A model generated the notes under the pieces. The model was not told the origin of the DNA and made no database searches. It saw nothing but the letters and a program-made list of their open reading frames with translations. Both the position numbers and the translations under genes were made by a program. A DNA stretch of 64,000 bases from DASUSH01 sp963785155 (lineage in GTDB: Bacteria; Actinomycetota; Thermoleophilia; Solirubrobacterales; 70-9): assembly GCA_963785155.1 (NCBI GenBank), contig CAWAUB010000007.1, positions 310,001-374,000 of the forward strand. The letters are read 5' to 3'. Position 1 is the stretch's first letter, and each line of letters begins with the position of its first letter. Below, piece by piece: positions 41,486 to 49,935 of this stretch.

Positions 41486-43609
41486 GTGCTACCAGGGAGT
41501 GGTGGACAGGGACGTCCACGGATCACGCGACTGCTGTTCGGAAGCCTCACGACGGCGGCGGCGTTTCTGTCGCTCGCCGCCGCGGCCAGCGCTGCCACCT
41601 TCTTCGTCGAGGAGGGAGCGGGCGGCGATTGCACGGCGGGCAATCCGTGCGGAACGATCGAGGAGGCTCTCATCGCGCACCGGGCCCCACCCGTGGCGGA
41701 CGACGTGATCGAGGTGGCGGCCGGGAGCTACCCCGAGAACGTGGCTGCCAACGACGACCCCCTCGACGACGGACTGCTGATCCGAGGCGAGCTCACCGGG
41801 GGCGGCAACCCCGACACCTTTATTGAGGGAGAAGGAAGCTCAGGTGCGCTGGGCTGTCCCCTGTGCATCGTCGCTCTCGGGGCCCCGCCGAACATCGAGG
41901 TCGAGATGCAGAACGTCGAGGTAAACCAGGACTCGACCGACTTCGATGCGGATCTCACCCCGGTGTTCCTCGAGGGCGGCTCGGATCTCCAGACCGTGGA
42001 TGTGGAGGCCGTCGACGAGGGCACCTTTGCCGGGGTCGAGCTCTGCGTCGACCCGGGAACCACGTTCGAGGACGTGGTCATCGACGTGATCGACGCGGAC
42101 TCCGTGGGGATCTCGGGGTGCGCGGCGGTCTCGATCACGGACACCGCGGTCTTCACGGACAGCCTGCCCGCGCTGGACGTCGGCGCCAGCCCCGCCGAGA
42201 CAACGGAGATCACTCGCAGCTGGTTGAGCGCCGCGGACGACTCGCTGAATCCGGTGGCTTCCGTCTCCTCCGGATTGGAGCTCGACTCCTCCCTCGTCAC
42301 CGGCGGGTCGATCGGGGTCGAATTCCTCGGGGCCGACGGCCAGGCGGTCGACCTCAACAACGCGACGATCGACCCGGCGGACCCCGGGGATGAAGACGGC
42401 CAGGCGATCTTCCTGGGCAGGCAGGGATCCGATCCGTTCGACGTCACGCTCGACAGCACGATCGCCGTGGGCACGATCTACGTCGACGATCCCGGCGCGC
42501 CGATGACGCTGACCTGCGAGTACTCGAACTTCGCGCCCGCCGACCTTTCGCTCCCGCCCGACATGACCGACTTCACCGACAATTGTCCGCCCGCCCGCTC
42601 ACCCGGTTCGACGAACACCGACACCGACCCCGACGACCTCTTCGAGGACCCGTTCTTCGGCAACTGGAGCCTGCAGGCCGGATCGCCCGCGATCGACGGC
42701 GGCATGCCCGGCCCCGTTCCCATGGGCTTCTCGAACACCGACATCGACGGCGACCCCCGGCGTCTGCCCGGCACCGCGGCCACCTGCCCGGACCCAGTTC
42801 GTGACCAGGGTGCCTTCGAGGCTCCCGCCAATCCCTGTACGCCGCCTTCGACGCAGCGGACCCTCTCGGTCTCGACCTCCGGGACGGGCTCGGGCACGGT
42901 CACCGGGCCGGGCATCGACTGCGGGGCCGGGCGCACGGATTGCTCGGAGACGGTCGCGGCCGGGAGCACGATCGAGCTCACGGCGTCGGCCGTTGCCGGC
43001 TCGAGTTTCGATGGCTTCACCGGGGGCGGCTGCTCCGCCAGTCCGTGCACGGTGACCCTCGACACCGACAAGTCGGTGCAGGCGCGCTTCACCGGCCCGG
43101 GTGACGCAGGGCTCGCGTTGCGGGTGGAGCTGGCGGGGCCGGGGAGGGGTCTGGTGACCGGCCCCGGCATCGATTGCGGCAACGCCGGCGGCCACGGCGT
43201 CTGCACAGCGATCTACCCCCGCGGCACCCAGGTCACCCTGACGGCCACGCCGGAACCGGGCTCCGAGTTCGCGACCTTCACCGGCGCCGGTTGCGGCACC
43301 GGCCCGTGCACGGTGACGATGGACGCGGCGCAGACCGTCACAGCGGGCTTCGACCACACCACCAGCCCGCTCACCACATTCGACAAGCGTCCCAGGAGCC
43401 CGTGGCCGAGGCGCCCGGTCTTCAAGCTGAGCTCGTCTGAGCGGAACTCGACCTTCGAATGCAGGGTGGACACCGGCGCATGGGACGAGTGCGGGAGTCG
43501 CGTGAAGCTCCGCGGCCTCAATACCGGCCAGCACAGGTTCCGGGCGCGGGCAACCGCCGACGGCGTCACCGGCCCGCCCACGAGCGACCGGTTCCGCATT
43601 CCACGCTGA
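41486..43609 (+). CDS. secreted parallel beta-helix protein with InlB-type repeats
   Basis: 707 residues from GTG 41486; signal peptide ending AAAASAA. The first 440 residues begin TFFVEEGAGGDCTAGNPCGTIEEAL and end GSPAIDGGM...DIDGDPRRLPG, the hallmark of right-handed beta-helix proteins with a choice-of-anchor-type end. Two divergent InlB-like repeats follow (SGTVTGPGIDCGAGRTDCSE and GRGLVTGPGIDCG, each with paired Cys), then an Ig-like module (FECRVDTGAWDECGS). It lacks the Cys/Lys tail of its neighbours. Surface or matrix role inferred. Confidence 0.75.
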   Translation: MLPGSGGQGRPRITRLLFGSLTTAAAFLSLAAAASAATFFVEEGAGGDCTAGNPCGTIEEALIAHRAPPVADDVIEVAAGSYPENVAANDDPLDDGLLIRGELTGGGNPDTFIEGEGSSGALGCPLCIVALGAPPNIEVEMQNVEVNQDSTDFDADLTPVFLEGGSDLQTVDVEAVDEGTFAGVELCVDPGTTFEDVVIDVIDADSVGISGCAAVSITDTAVFTDSLPALDVGASPAETTEITRSWLSAADDSLNPVASVSSGLELDSSLVTGGSIGVEFLGADGQAVDLNNATIDPADPGDEDGQAIFLGRQGSDPFDVTLDSTIAVGTIYVDDPGAPMTLTCEYSNFAPADLSLPPDMTDFTDNCPPARSPGSTNTDTDPDDLFEDPFFGNWSLQAGSPAIDGGMPGPVPMGFSNTDIDGDPRRLPGTAATCPDPVRDQGAFEAPANPCTPPSTQRTLSVSTSGTGSGTVTGPGIDCGAGRTDCSETVAAGSTIELTASAVAGSSFDGFTGGGCSASPCTVTLDTDKSVQARFTGPGDAGLALRVELAGPGRGLVTGPGIDCGNAGGHGVCTAIYPRGTQVTLTATPEPGSEFATFTGAGCGTGPCTVTMDAAQTVTAGFDHTTSPLTTFDKRPRSPWPRRPVFKLSSSERNSTFECRVDTGAWDECGSRVKLRGLNTGQHRFRARATADGVTGPPTSDRFRIPR

Positions 43610-43635
43610 AAGGCAGTACTTAGTACGGATGCGCA

Positions 43636-43655
43636 CATCGGCCGAACGGCCGATG
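43636..43655 (+). promoter_or_regulatory. 8-bp hairpin before the FG-GAP protein gene
   Basis: CATCGGCC and GGCCGATG arms enclose a GAAC tetraloop, ending 5 nt before GTG 43661. There is no T-run, so a 5'-UTR structure is as likely as a terminator for the preceding gene. Confidence 0.4.
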
Positions 43656-43663
43656 ATTAGGTG

Positions 43664-46631
43664 ATGAAACGCCGCCTCCGCGGCACAGTGCTCGCATTCG
43701 CGAGCCTGGCCGCCTTCGTCTCGTTCTCCGCCTCGGCCTCCGCGGCACCGACCTTCGCGCCGCCGATCAACTTCGGCACCGGCTCCGGCCCGGCGTTCCC
43801 CGCGGTGGCTGACTTCAACGAGGACGGCGACCTCGACATCGCCGTGGCGATACGGAACAACGACAGGATCGAGGTCCGGCTCGGCAACGGCGATGGGACC
43901 TTCGCGGGCGCGACGAACTTCGCGACCGGCGATGCTCCAGATGAGGTTCTTGCAACCGACATCAACCTCGACTCGAACGTCGATCTGCTCGTCACCAACA
44001 GCGGCATCGGCGACAGCACGATCACGATCCTGCTCGGGGACGGCGCCGGGGGCTTCACGTCCAGCAGCGTCTCGCTTGCCCCCCAGGACTCGATCATCAG
44101 GGTCACGGTGGGCTTGATCGACGGGGACACGTTTCCCGACATCGCGGCGACGAGCGTCAACCCCAGCAATGTCAGCATCCTGCTCGGCAACGGCGACGGG
44201 ACGTTCGATCCTCCGACCGTCGTCAGCAGCGGCGGCGTGAACCCGGTGGGCGTGGCGATCGCGTTGATCGATGGCGACGCGAACACCGACCTCATCGTGA
44301 TGAACAACGCGTCGCACAACTTCGCGGTCCTGCTCGGCGACGGGCTCGGCGGCTTCGGTCCGCCGACGACCTACTCGACCGGCAGCTGCTTTCCCGACTG
44401 CAGCCCCGGAACGGCTCTGGTCAAGGACTTCAACGGCGACGGCTTCCTCGATGTGGTTACCGAGGTGGGATTCCCGCCGGCGGGAAGCGTCTCGGTCAGT
44501 CTCGGCAACGGCGACGGCACGTTTGACCCGTTCACGCTGTATTCCACCGGTGGGGGAGGCGGGCCGAACAACACGGTCACGGCCGACTTCGACGGCGATG
44601 GCAATCTCGACCTGGCGACGTCCAACGTGTCGACGGGCGACACGAGCGTGCTGACCGGGAACGGGGACGGCACCTTCAACCCGGGAGTCGTTTTCGCGAC
44701 GGGCTCGGGTCCCGTCGGCCTCGAGACCGCCGACTTCAACGGCGACGGCAAGCCCGACCTGGCCGTGGCGAACCACACCGCCAACACCGTCTCGATCCTC
44801 CTCAACACCACCGCCGACACCACCGACCCCACCCTCAACCTCCCCGCCGACATCACCGTCGAGGCCGACGGCCCCGACGGCTCCGAGGTCACCTTCACCG
44901 TTACCGCCACCGACGACACCGACCCCAACCCCTCGGTCAGCTGCACGCCGCCCTCGGGCAGCCTCTTCCCGATCGGCACCACCATCGTCAACTGCACCGC
45001 CACCGACGCCTCCGGCAACGTCGCCAACGGCTCCTTCAACGTCACGGTCACCGACACCGCCCGCGCCGACCTCGAGATCGACAAGACCGCCTCACATCTG
45101 AAGGCATCGCCGGGCCAGAGCGTCACCTACACCTTCACCGTCACCAACCACGGCCCCTCGACCGCCCACAACGTCACCGTCCGCGATCCCGGCTCGAAGC
45201 ACCTCGAGTTCCTCTCCGGCGACCCCGGCTGCTCGGTCGTCGCGAGCGAGATCGTCTGCAACTTCGGCTCGCTCGCAAGCGGCGCGACGGCGAGCAAGAA
45301 CGTCGTCTTGCGCCTGCACGCGAGCCACCACCAGGGCGAGGCGCCGAGTCAGCACGACCTCGACGTCCTGAAGTTCGAGCAGTTCGTCGAGGCAGAGCCC
45401 AACGGCGCCCTGCCCTACGACAAGTTCTCGCTCTCCTGCCCCGACGGCTACACCGCGACCGACGGCTCGGCGCGCACCGACGCGGTCCAGTCGCCCTCCG
45501 ACAACGCCGAGCACCCGACCGAGCGGCTTCACGTCGTCCGCTCTGAGTCGAACGCGGTCGACCGCAAGGTCTGGGACTTCACCTTGCAAAACCACACGCC
45601 CTCCCAGGCTCAGGCACACCTCTTCATCGTCTGCCTGCGCGACGAGACATCGGACAACGACGGTCACTTCCATGCGATCGTCCACCACCCGCGCCAGACC
45701 GGCACGCTGGTGATCCCGGCGACCGGCGGCCGCCACGAGATCACCCGCACCTGCCCGATCAATACGGTCGCGATCGCGCCGAGCTTCGACTTCGTCACGG
45801 TCGCTCCGGCCGGCAACCCCGACGGTCCCCACGGCCCGCAATACAAGTCGATCCAATCGGCCGACGGGCGCAGCTGGACCTGGGGCTTCCAGACCGCTGC
45901 CGCGGCGCGCGTCGAGGTCTCGATCCGCTGCATCGGCCGCGAGACGAGCTCTGCCGGCGGCCACTTCGAGAGCCTTCAGTTCCACCACGTCTACAAGCGC
46001 GTCGACGTTGCTCCCTACGCCGGCGACGGCAACTCCGGTCCCTGGACCGAGGCACGCGCCGAGTGCCCGGTTCACTACAAGGGCATCACCGCGACCTGGC
46101 GCTATCCCAAGCACGTCAAGCCCTACGGCAACACGCCGGAGCCGATCAACCGCGACTTCCGCATCTTCAACAAGTCGCCGCTGGTCAAATACGCCCACAT
46201 CGACCTCAACTGCCTGAAGATCCGCACGGCAGATGACCTGAACGGCGGCTCGGTCCGAAACCACGCCAGCGTCTCCGCGGCGGAGTCCGCCGCGGCCAAC
46301 GCCCCGGGACTGCCCGACTGGAACTTCGGCAACAACCTCGACTTCTGTGACCTCGAGGACCCGCCGCTCGGCGACGGCTCCGGACGGCGACGGCTCCGGA
46401 GGCGGCGACGCCTCGGGTGATGGCGGCGGAGGCGGCGGCTCGGGCGGATCGGGTGACTCGGGTGGCTCCGCGGGTGACGGCGGCAGCGCCGGTGACGGCG
46501 GCGGCACGGCCGGGAGCGATGAGCCCAAGGCGGCCGAGCTCCAGAAGTGCCTCAAGCGCGCTTACAAGATCGGCAACAAGAAGAAGCGCCACAAGGCCGT
46601 CAAGAAGTGCCGCCGGCTCTACGGCTCGTAA
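43664..46631 (+). CDS. secreted FG-GAP/HYR/DUF11 protein with three-fold Cys repeat domain, frameshifted at the linker
   Basis: Signal peptide MKRRLRGTVLAFASLAAFVSFSASASAA; GTG 43661 is an alternative start. Next come about seven FG-GAP repeats (DFNEDGDLDIAV, LLGNGDGTFDPP), a HYR domain (DPTLNLPADITVEADGPDG), and a DUF11-type domain (DLEIDKTASHLKASPGQSVTY). An unrecognised region with three Cys repeats of about 104 residues follows, then a Gly/Ser linker and the Cys/Lys tail. A single C inserted at 46385, absent from the otherwise identical copy in the next gene, shifts the linker; repaired, the protein ends at 46631. Confidence 0.78.
45034..46613 (+). repeat. 1.58-kb direct repeat, copy 1
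   Basis: Matches 47137-48715 from the end of the HYR domain to the last codons of the tail. By eye I count three substitutions plus a one-base insertion (C46385). The two copies lie 2,103 nt apart in direct orientation. Confidence 0.95.
46536..46628 (+). other. C-terminal Cys/Lys tail, copy 2
   Basis: Same tail as at 36632 and 48638. It is in frame with the rest of the gene only after removing the extra C at 46385. Confidence 0.6.
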
Positions 46632-46793
46632 ACCTGTAGGCCAAGCTTCAGGTTCGGCTGGAAAACCTGCACATTTCCGGGCCTGATCGTGCCTGAGCGG
46701 CCCGATACGTAGTTTCTACGGATGCAGGCGTCCGCTCGACCCTGCACTATGTGGATGCCAACCAAGGAAGCTGAGCGCGTGAGCGCGAAGCAA

Positions 46794-46806
46794 GGTCAGG
46801 AGGACC
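46794..46806 (+). promoter_or_regulatory. hairpin-embedded ribosome-binding site (second copy)
   Basis: GGTCAGGAGGACC as before 33037. A short ORF from GTG 46780 (SAKQGQEDRG) ends in a TGA that overlaps the GTG/ATG start of the next gene. Confidence 0.45.
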
Positions 46807-46810
46807 GCGG

Positions 46811-48736
46811 GTGATGGGTACGGGTCAGAAGAGCAGGCAGGGTCACAGGCGGAGGGTCGGAGCTCTTACCCTCGCCATTTCGTGCGTAGTGCTTTTCGCG
46901 TTCGCCTCTCCGGCGATGGCGGCGCCGACCGTTTACGGGCCGCTCCCTGCGCCCAACGTCGACCTCGACGGTCCTGACGGGTCGGAGGTCGATTACTCCG
47001 TTACCGCCACCGATGCGGACGATCCGACGGTTGTCGTGACCTGCGCGCCGCCTTCGGGCTCGCTCTTCCCGCTTGGGGTCACCCCGGTCAACTGCAACGC
47101 GCATGACAGCGTCGAGAACACGAACACGCCGGCGAGCTTCAACGTCACGGTCACCGACACCGCCCGCGCCGACCTCGAGATCGACAAGACCGCCTCACAT
47201 CTGAAGGCATCGCCGGGCCAGAGCGTCACCTACACCTTCACCGTCACCAACCACGGCCCCTCGACCGCCCACAACGTCACCGTCCGCGATCCCGGCTCGA
47301 AGCACCTCGAGTTCCTCTCCGGCGACCCCGGCTGCTCGGTCGTCGCGAGCGAGATCGTCTGCAACTTCGGCTCGCTCGCAAGCGGCGCGACGGCGAGCAA
47401 GAACGTCGTCTTGCGCCTGCACGCGAGCCACCACCAGGGTGAGGCGCCGAGTCAGCACGATCTCGACGTCCTGAAGTTCGAGCAGTTCGTCGAGGCAGAG
47501 CCCAACGGCGCCCTGCCCTACGACAAGTTCTCGCTCTCCTGCCCCGACGGCTACACCGCGACCGACGGCTCGGCGCGCACCGACGCGGTCCAGTCGCCCT
47601 CCGACAACGCCGAGCACCCGACCGAGCGGCTTCACGTCGTCCGCTCTGAGTCGAACGCGGTCGACCGCAAGGTCTGGGACTTCACCTTGCAAAACCACAC
47701 GCCCTCCCAGGCTCAGGCACACCTCTTCATCGTCTGCCTGCGCGACGAGACATCGGACAACGACGGTCACTTCCATGCGATCGTCCACCACCCGCGCCAG
47801 ACCGGCACGCTGGTGATCCCGGCGACCGGCGGCCGCCACGAGATCACCCGCACCTGCCCGATCAATACGGTCGCGATCGCGCCGAGCTTCGACTTCGTCA
47901 CGGTCGCTCCGGCCGGCAACCCCGACGGTCCCCACGGCCCGCAATACAAGTCGATCCAATCGGCCGACGGGCGCAGCTGGACCTGGGGCTTCCAGACCGC
48001 TGCCGCGGCGCGCGTCGAGGTCTCGATCCGCTGCATCGGCCGCGAGACGAGCTCTGCCGGCGGCCACTTCGAGAGCCTTCAGTTCCACCACGTCTACAAG
48101 CGCGTCGACGTTGCTCCCTACGCCGGCGACGGCAACTCCGGTCCCTGGACCGAGGCACGCGCCGAGTGCCCGGTTCACTACAAGGGCATCACCGCGACCT
48201 GGCGCTATCCCAAGCACGTCAAGCCCTACGGCAACACGCCGGAGCCGATCAACCGCGACTTCCGCATCTTCAACAAGTCGCCGCTGGTCAAATACGCCCA
48301 CATCGACCTCAACTGCCTGAAGATCCGCACGGCAGATGACCTGAACGGCGGCTCGGTCCGAAACCACGCCAGCGTCTCCGCGGCGGAGTCCGCCGCGGCC
48401 AACGCCCCGGGACTGCCCGACTGGAACTTCGGCAACAACCTCGACTTCTTTGACCTCGAGGACCCGCCGCTCGGCGACGGCTCCGGAGGCGACGGCTCCG
48501 GAGGCGGCGACGCCTCGGGTGATGGCGGCGGAGGCGGCGGCTCGGGCGGATCGGGTGACTCGGGTGGCTCCGCGGGTGACGGCGGCAGCGCCGGTGACGG
48601 CGGCGGCACGGCCGGGAGCGATGAGCCCAAGGCGGCCGAGCTCCAGAAGTGCCTCAAGCGCGCTTACAAGATCGGCAACAAGAAGAAGCGCCACAAGGCC
48701 GTCAAGAAGTGCCGCAACACCTACGGCGCGGCGTAG
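46811..48736 (+). CDS. secreted HYR/DUF11 protein with three-fold Cys repeat domain and Cys/Lys tail (intact)
   Basis: 641 residues; signal peptide ending FASPAMAA (GTG 46811 or ATG 46814). It lacks the FG-GAP repeats of its neighbour. Order: a HYR domain (about residues 45-115), a DUF11 domain (about 116-205), then three repeats starting at C244, C349 and C453, each closing with a second Cys (C309, C408, C502). A Gly/Ser/Asp linker and the Cys/Lys tail end the protein. Residues beyond about 110 are nearly identical to the previous protein. Probably displayed on the cell surface. Confidence 0.8.
   Translation: MMGTGQKSRQGHRRRVGALTLAISCVVLFAFASPAMAAPTVYGPLPAPNVDLDGPDGSEVDYSVTATDADDPTVVVTCAPPSGSLFPLGVTPVNCNAHDSVENTNTPASFNVTVTDTARADLEIDKTASHLKASPGQSVTYTFTVTNHGPSTAHNVTVRDPGSKHLEFLSGDPGCSVVASEIVCNFGSLASGATASKNVVLRLHASHHQGEAPSQHDLDVLKFEQFVEAEPNGALPYDKFSLSCPDGYTATDGSARTDAVQSPSDNAEHPTERLHVVRSESNAVDRKVWDFTLQNHTPSQAQAHLFIVCLRDETSDNDGHFHAIVHHPRQTGTLVIPATGGRHEITRTCPINTVAIAPSFDFVTVAPAGNPDGPHGPQYKSIQSADGRSWTWGFQTAAAARVEVSIRCIGRETSSAGGHFESLQFHHVYKRVDVAPYAGDGNSGPWTEARAECPVHYKGITATWRYPKHVKPYGNTPEPINRDFRIFNKSPLVKYAHIDLNCLKIRTADDLNGGSVRNHASVSAAESAAANAPGLPDWNFGNNLDFFDLEDPPLGDGSGGDGSGGGDASGDGGGGGGSGGSGDSGGSAGDGGSAGDGGGTAGSDEPKAAELQKCLKRAYKIGNKKKRHKAVKKCRNTYGAA
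47137..48715 (+). repeat. 1.58-kb direct repeat, copy 2
   Basis: Partner of 45034-46613. This copy has the uninterrupted reading frame. Confidence 0.95.
48638..48733 (+). other. C-terminal Cys/Lys tail, copy 3
   Basis: Same tail as at 36632 and 46536; only the last few residues differ between copies (QQFG, RLYGS, NTYGAA). Confidence 0.6.
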
Positions 48737-48756
48737 CTCCCAGCCACATAGCTCGG

Positions 48757-48762
48757 TAGGGT
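48757..48762 (+). promoter_or_regulatory. -10 box of the acyltransferase gene
   Basis: TAGGGT lies 7 nt before ATG 48770. Confidence 0.45.
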
Positions 48763-48769
48763 CGGGACG

Positions 48770-49372
48770 ATGGCCGTCACCGAACCCTCCGGCTGGCGTC
48801 TGTGGTGGCTCAAGCGGCGCTGGTATGAGCGCAACCGGCGCCTTTCCCGGCGCTGGCGGATCAACCGGCACATGGCGCGGAGCGGAGCGTTCATCCGCTA
48901 TCCGGTCGAGGGCGAGGTGCTGGAGGCGCTGGACGACGGCCGCCTGACGATCGGCGCGAACACGCTGCTCGAGCCGGGCTGCTGGATCACGATGGCCGCC
49001 GACGCGCGGATCTAGGTCGGGAGCGGCTGCTTCCTCAACCGCGGCACGATGCTCGCCGCGCAGGAGCGGATCGAGATCGGCGACCACGTGATGTTCGCCA
49101 ACCACTGCTTCGTCGGCGACGCCGACCACCGCTACGACGACCCGGATACGCCGATCACGATGCAGGGCTTCGTCGCGCGCGGGCCGGTGACGATCGGCTC
49201 CAACGCCTGGTTCGGGGTGGGCTGCGTGGTCACCGGCGGCGTCACGGTCGGCGAGCGAGCGGTGATCGGGGCGAACTCGGTGGTCACCCGCGACATCCCG
49301 GCCGGTGTGATTGCCGCGGGCGCGCCGGCGAAGGTGATCCGCGAGATCGAGTTTCAGAAGAACGAGGACTAG
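48770..49372 (+). pseudogene. hexapeptide-repeat acyltransferase interrupted by an in-frame TAG
   Basis: A left-handed beta-helix acyltransferase (LbetaH). The first part ends ...TMAADARI then TAG (49013-49015). The same frame continues VGSGCFLNRGTMLAAQE, IGDHVMFANHCFVGD and AVIGANSVVTRDIPAGVIAAGAPAKVIR, the typical family end, to 49372. About 200 residues in all. The stop probably replaces a GAG Glu codon by one G-to-T change. This is either a sequencing error or a recent nonsense mutation. Substrate unknown, probably sugar or antibiotic acylation. Confidence 0.75.
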
Positions 49373-49375
49373 CCT
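49370..49375 (+). promoter_or_regulatory. -10 box of the lipoprotein gene at 49383
   Basis: TAGCCT lies 7 nt before ATG 49383; its first bases overlap the stop codon of the acyltransferase. Confidence 0.45.
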
Positions 49376-49382
49376 GCCAGCG

Positions 49383-49913
49383 ATGCGAAGGTTTCTGGCG
49401 ATCGCGCTGGTCGCCGCGGCCGGGGTCTTCGGCTGCGGGGACGACGAGCCGGCCACGACGTCCACGGCGGCCTCGAAGGCGTCGACCACATCTTCGGCCT
49501 CGACCACCACGGCCGAGACGACGACCGGAGCCGAGAAAACCGAGGCCGGTGACGGTGGCGGTGGTGGAGACGGCGGTGTCGCCGCCGACTCGCCCGGCGC
49601 TGACCCGGAGAGCGCGATCGTGGCCTACTTCACGTCGGGCGACCCCGATCTCGTCTGCCGCGAGCTCGCCACCGAAAACCTCGTGACCACGGCATACGGC
49701 GACGAGAAGGGCTGCCGGCAGGCGCAGGTTCCGGCAGCGACGGCCGATGCCGTGGTCATCCGCGGGACCGGGACCTCGACCAACCGCACCGAGGCGCATG
49801 TGGTCCCCGAGGGCGGTCCCAACGACGGTTTCGAGCACGAGGTCGTGCTGGTCAAGACCGGTGAGACCTGGCAGATCGACTCGATCGAAGCAGACATCCC
49901 CGCCGGCCCCTGA
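49383..49913 (+). CDS. lipoprotein with Thr/Ser linker and small C-terminal domain
   Basis: 176 residues. Signal ends VFGCGDD (lipidated Cys about 18). A Thr/Ser/Ala-rich linker (about residues 24-55) and a Gly/Asp stretch follow. The domain SAIVAYFTSGDPDLVCRELATENL...EVVLVKTGETWQIDSIEADI resembles the NTF2-like/DUF4878-type modules at 7171 and at the end of the kinase that follows 22 nt later. It may work with that kinase as an external partner; this is inference from fold and adjacency. Confidence 0.65.
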   Translation: MRRFLAIALVAAAGVFGCGDDEPATTSTAASKASTTSSASTTTAETTTGAEKTEAGDGGGGGDGGVAADSPGADPESAIVAYFTSGDPDLVCRELATENLVTTAYGDEKGCRQAQVPAATADAVVIRGTGTSTNRTEAHVVPEGGPNDGFEHEVVLVKTGETWQIDSIEADIPAGP

Positions 49914-49935
49914 ACGAAGGTATAAAGAGCAGCGC

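Noticed and set aside
41392..41673. N-terminal extension of the subtilase frame up to 41673
   Set aside because: It would bury the signal peptide, and it overlaps the divergent beta-helix gene and its promoter; GTG 41391 has a well-placed -10 box.
49013..49015. Recoding of TAG/TAA as glutamate
   Set aside because: TAG and TAA serve as ordinary stops throughout the window (for example trpA, tsaD, polA), so two suspicious cases are better explained by errors or mutation.
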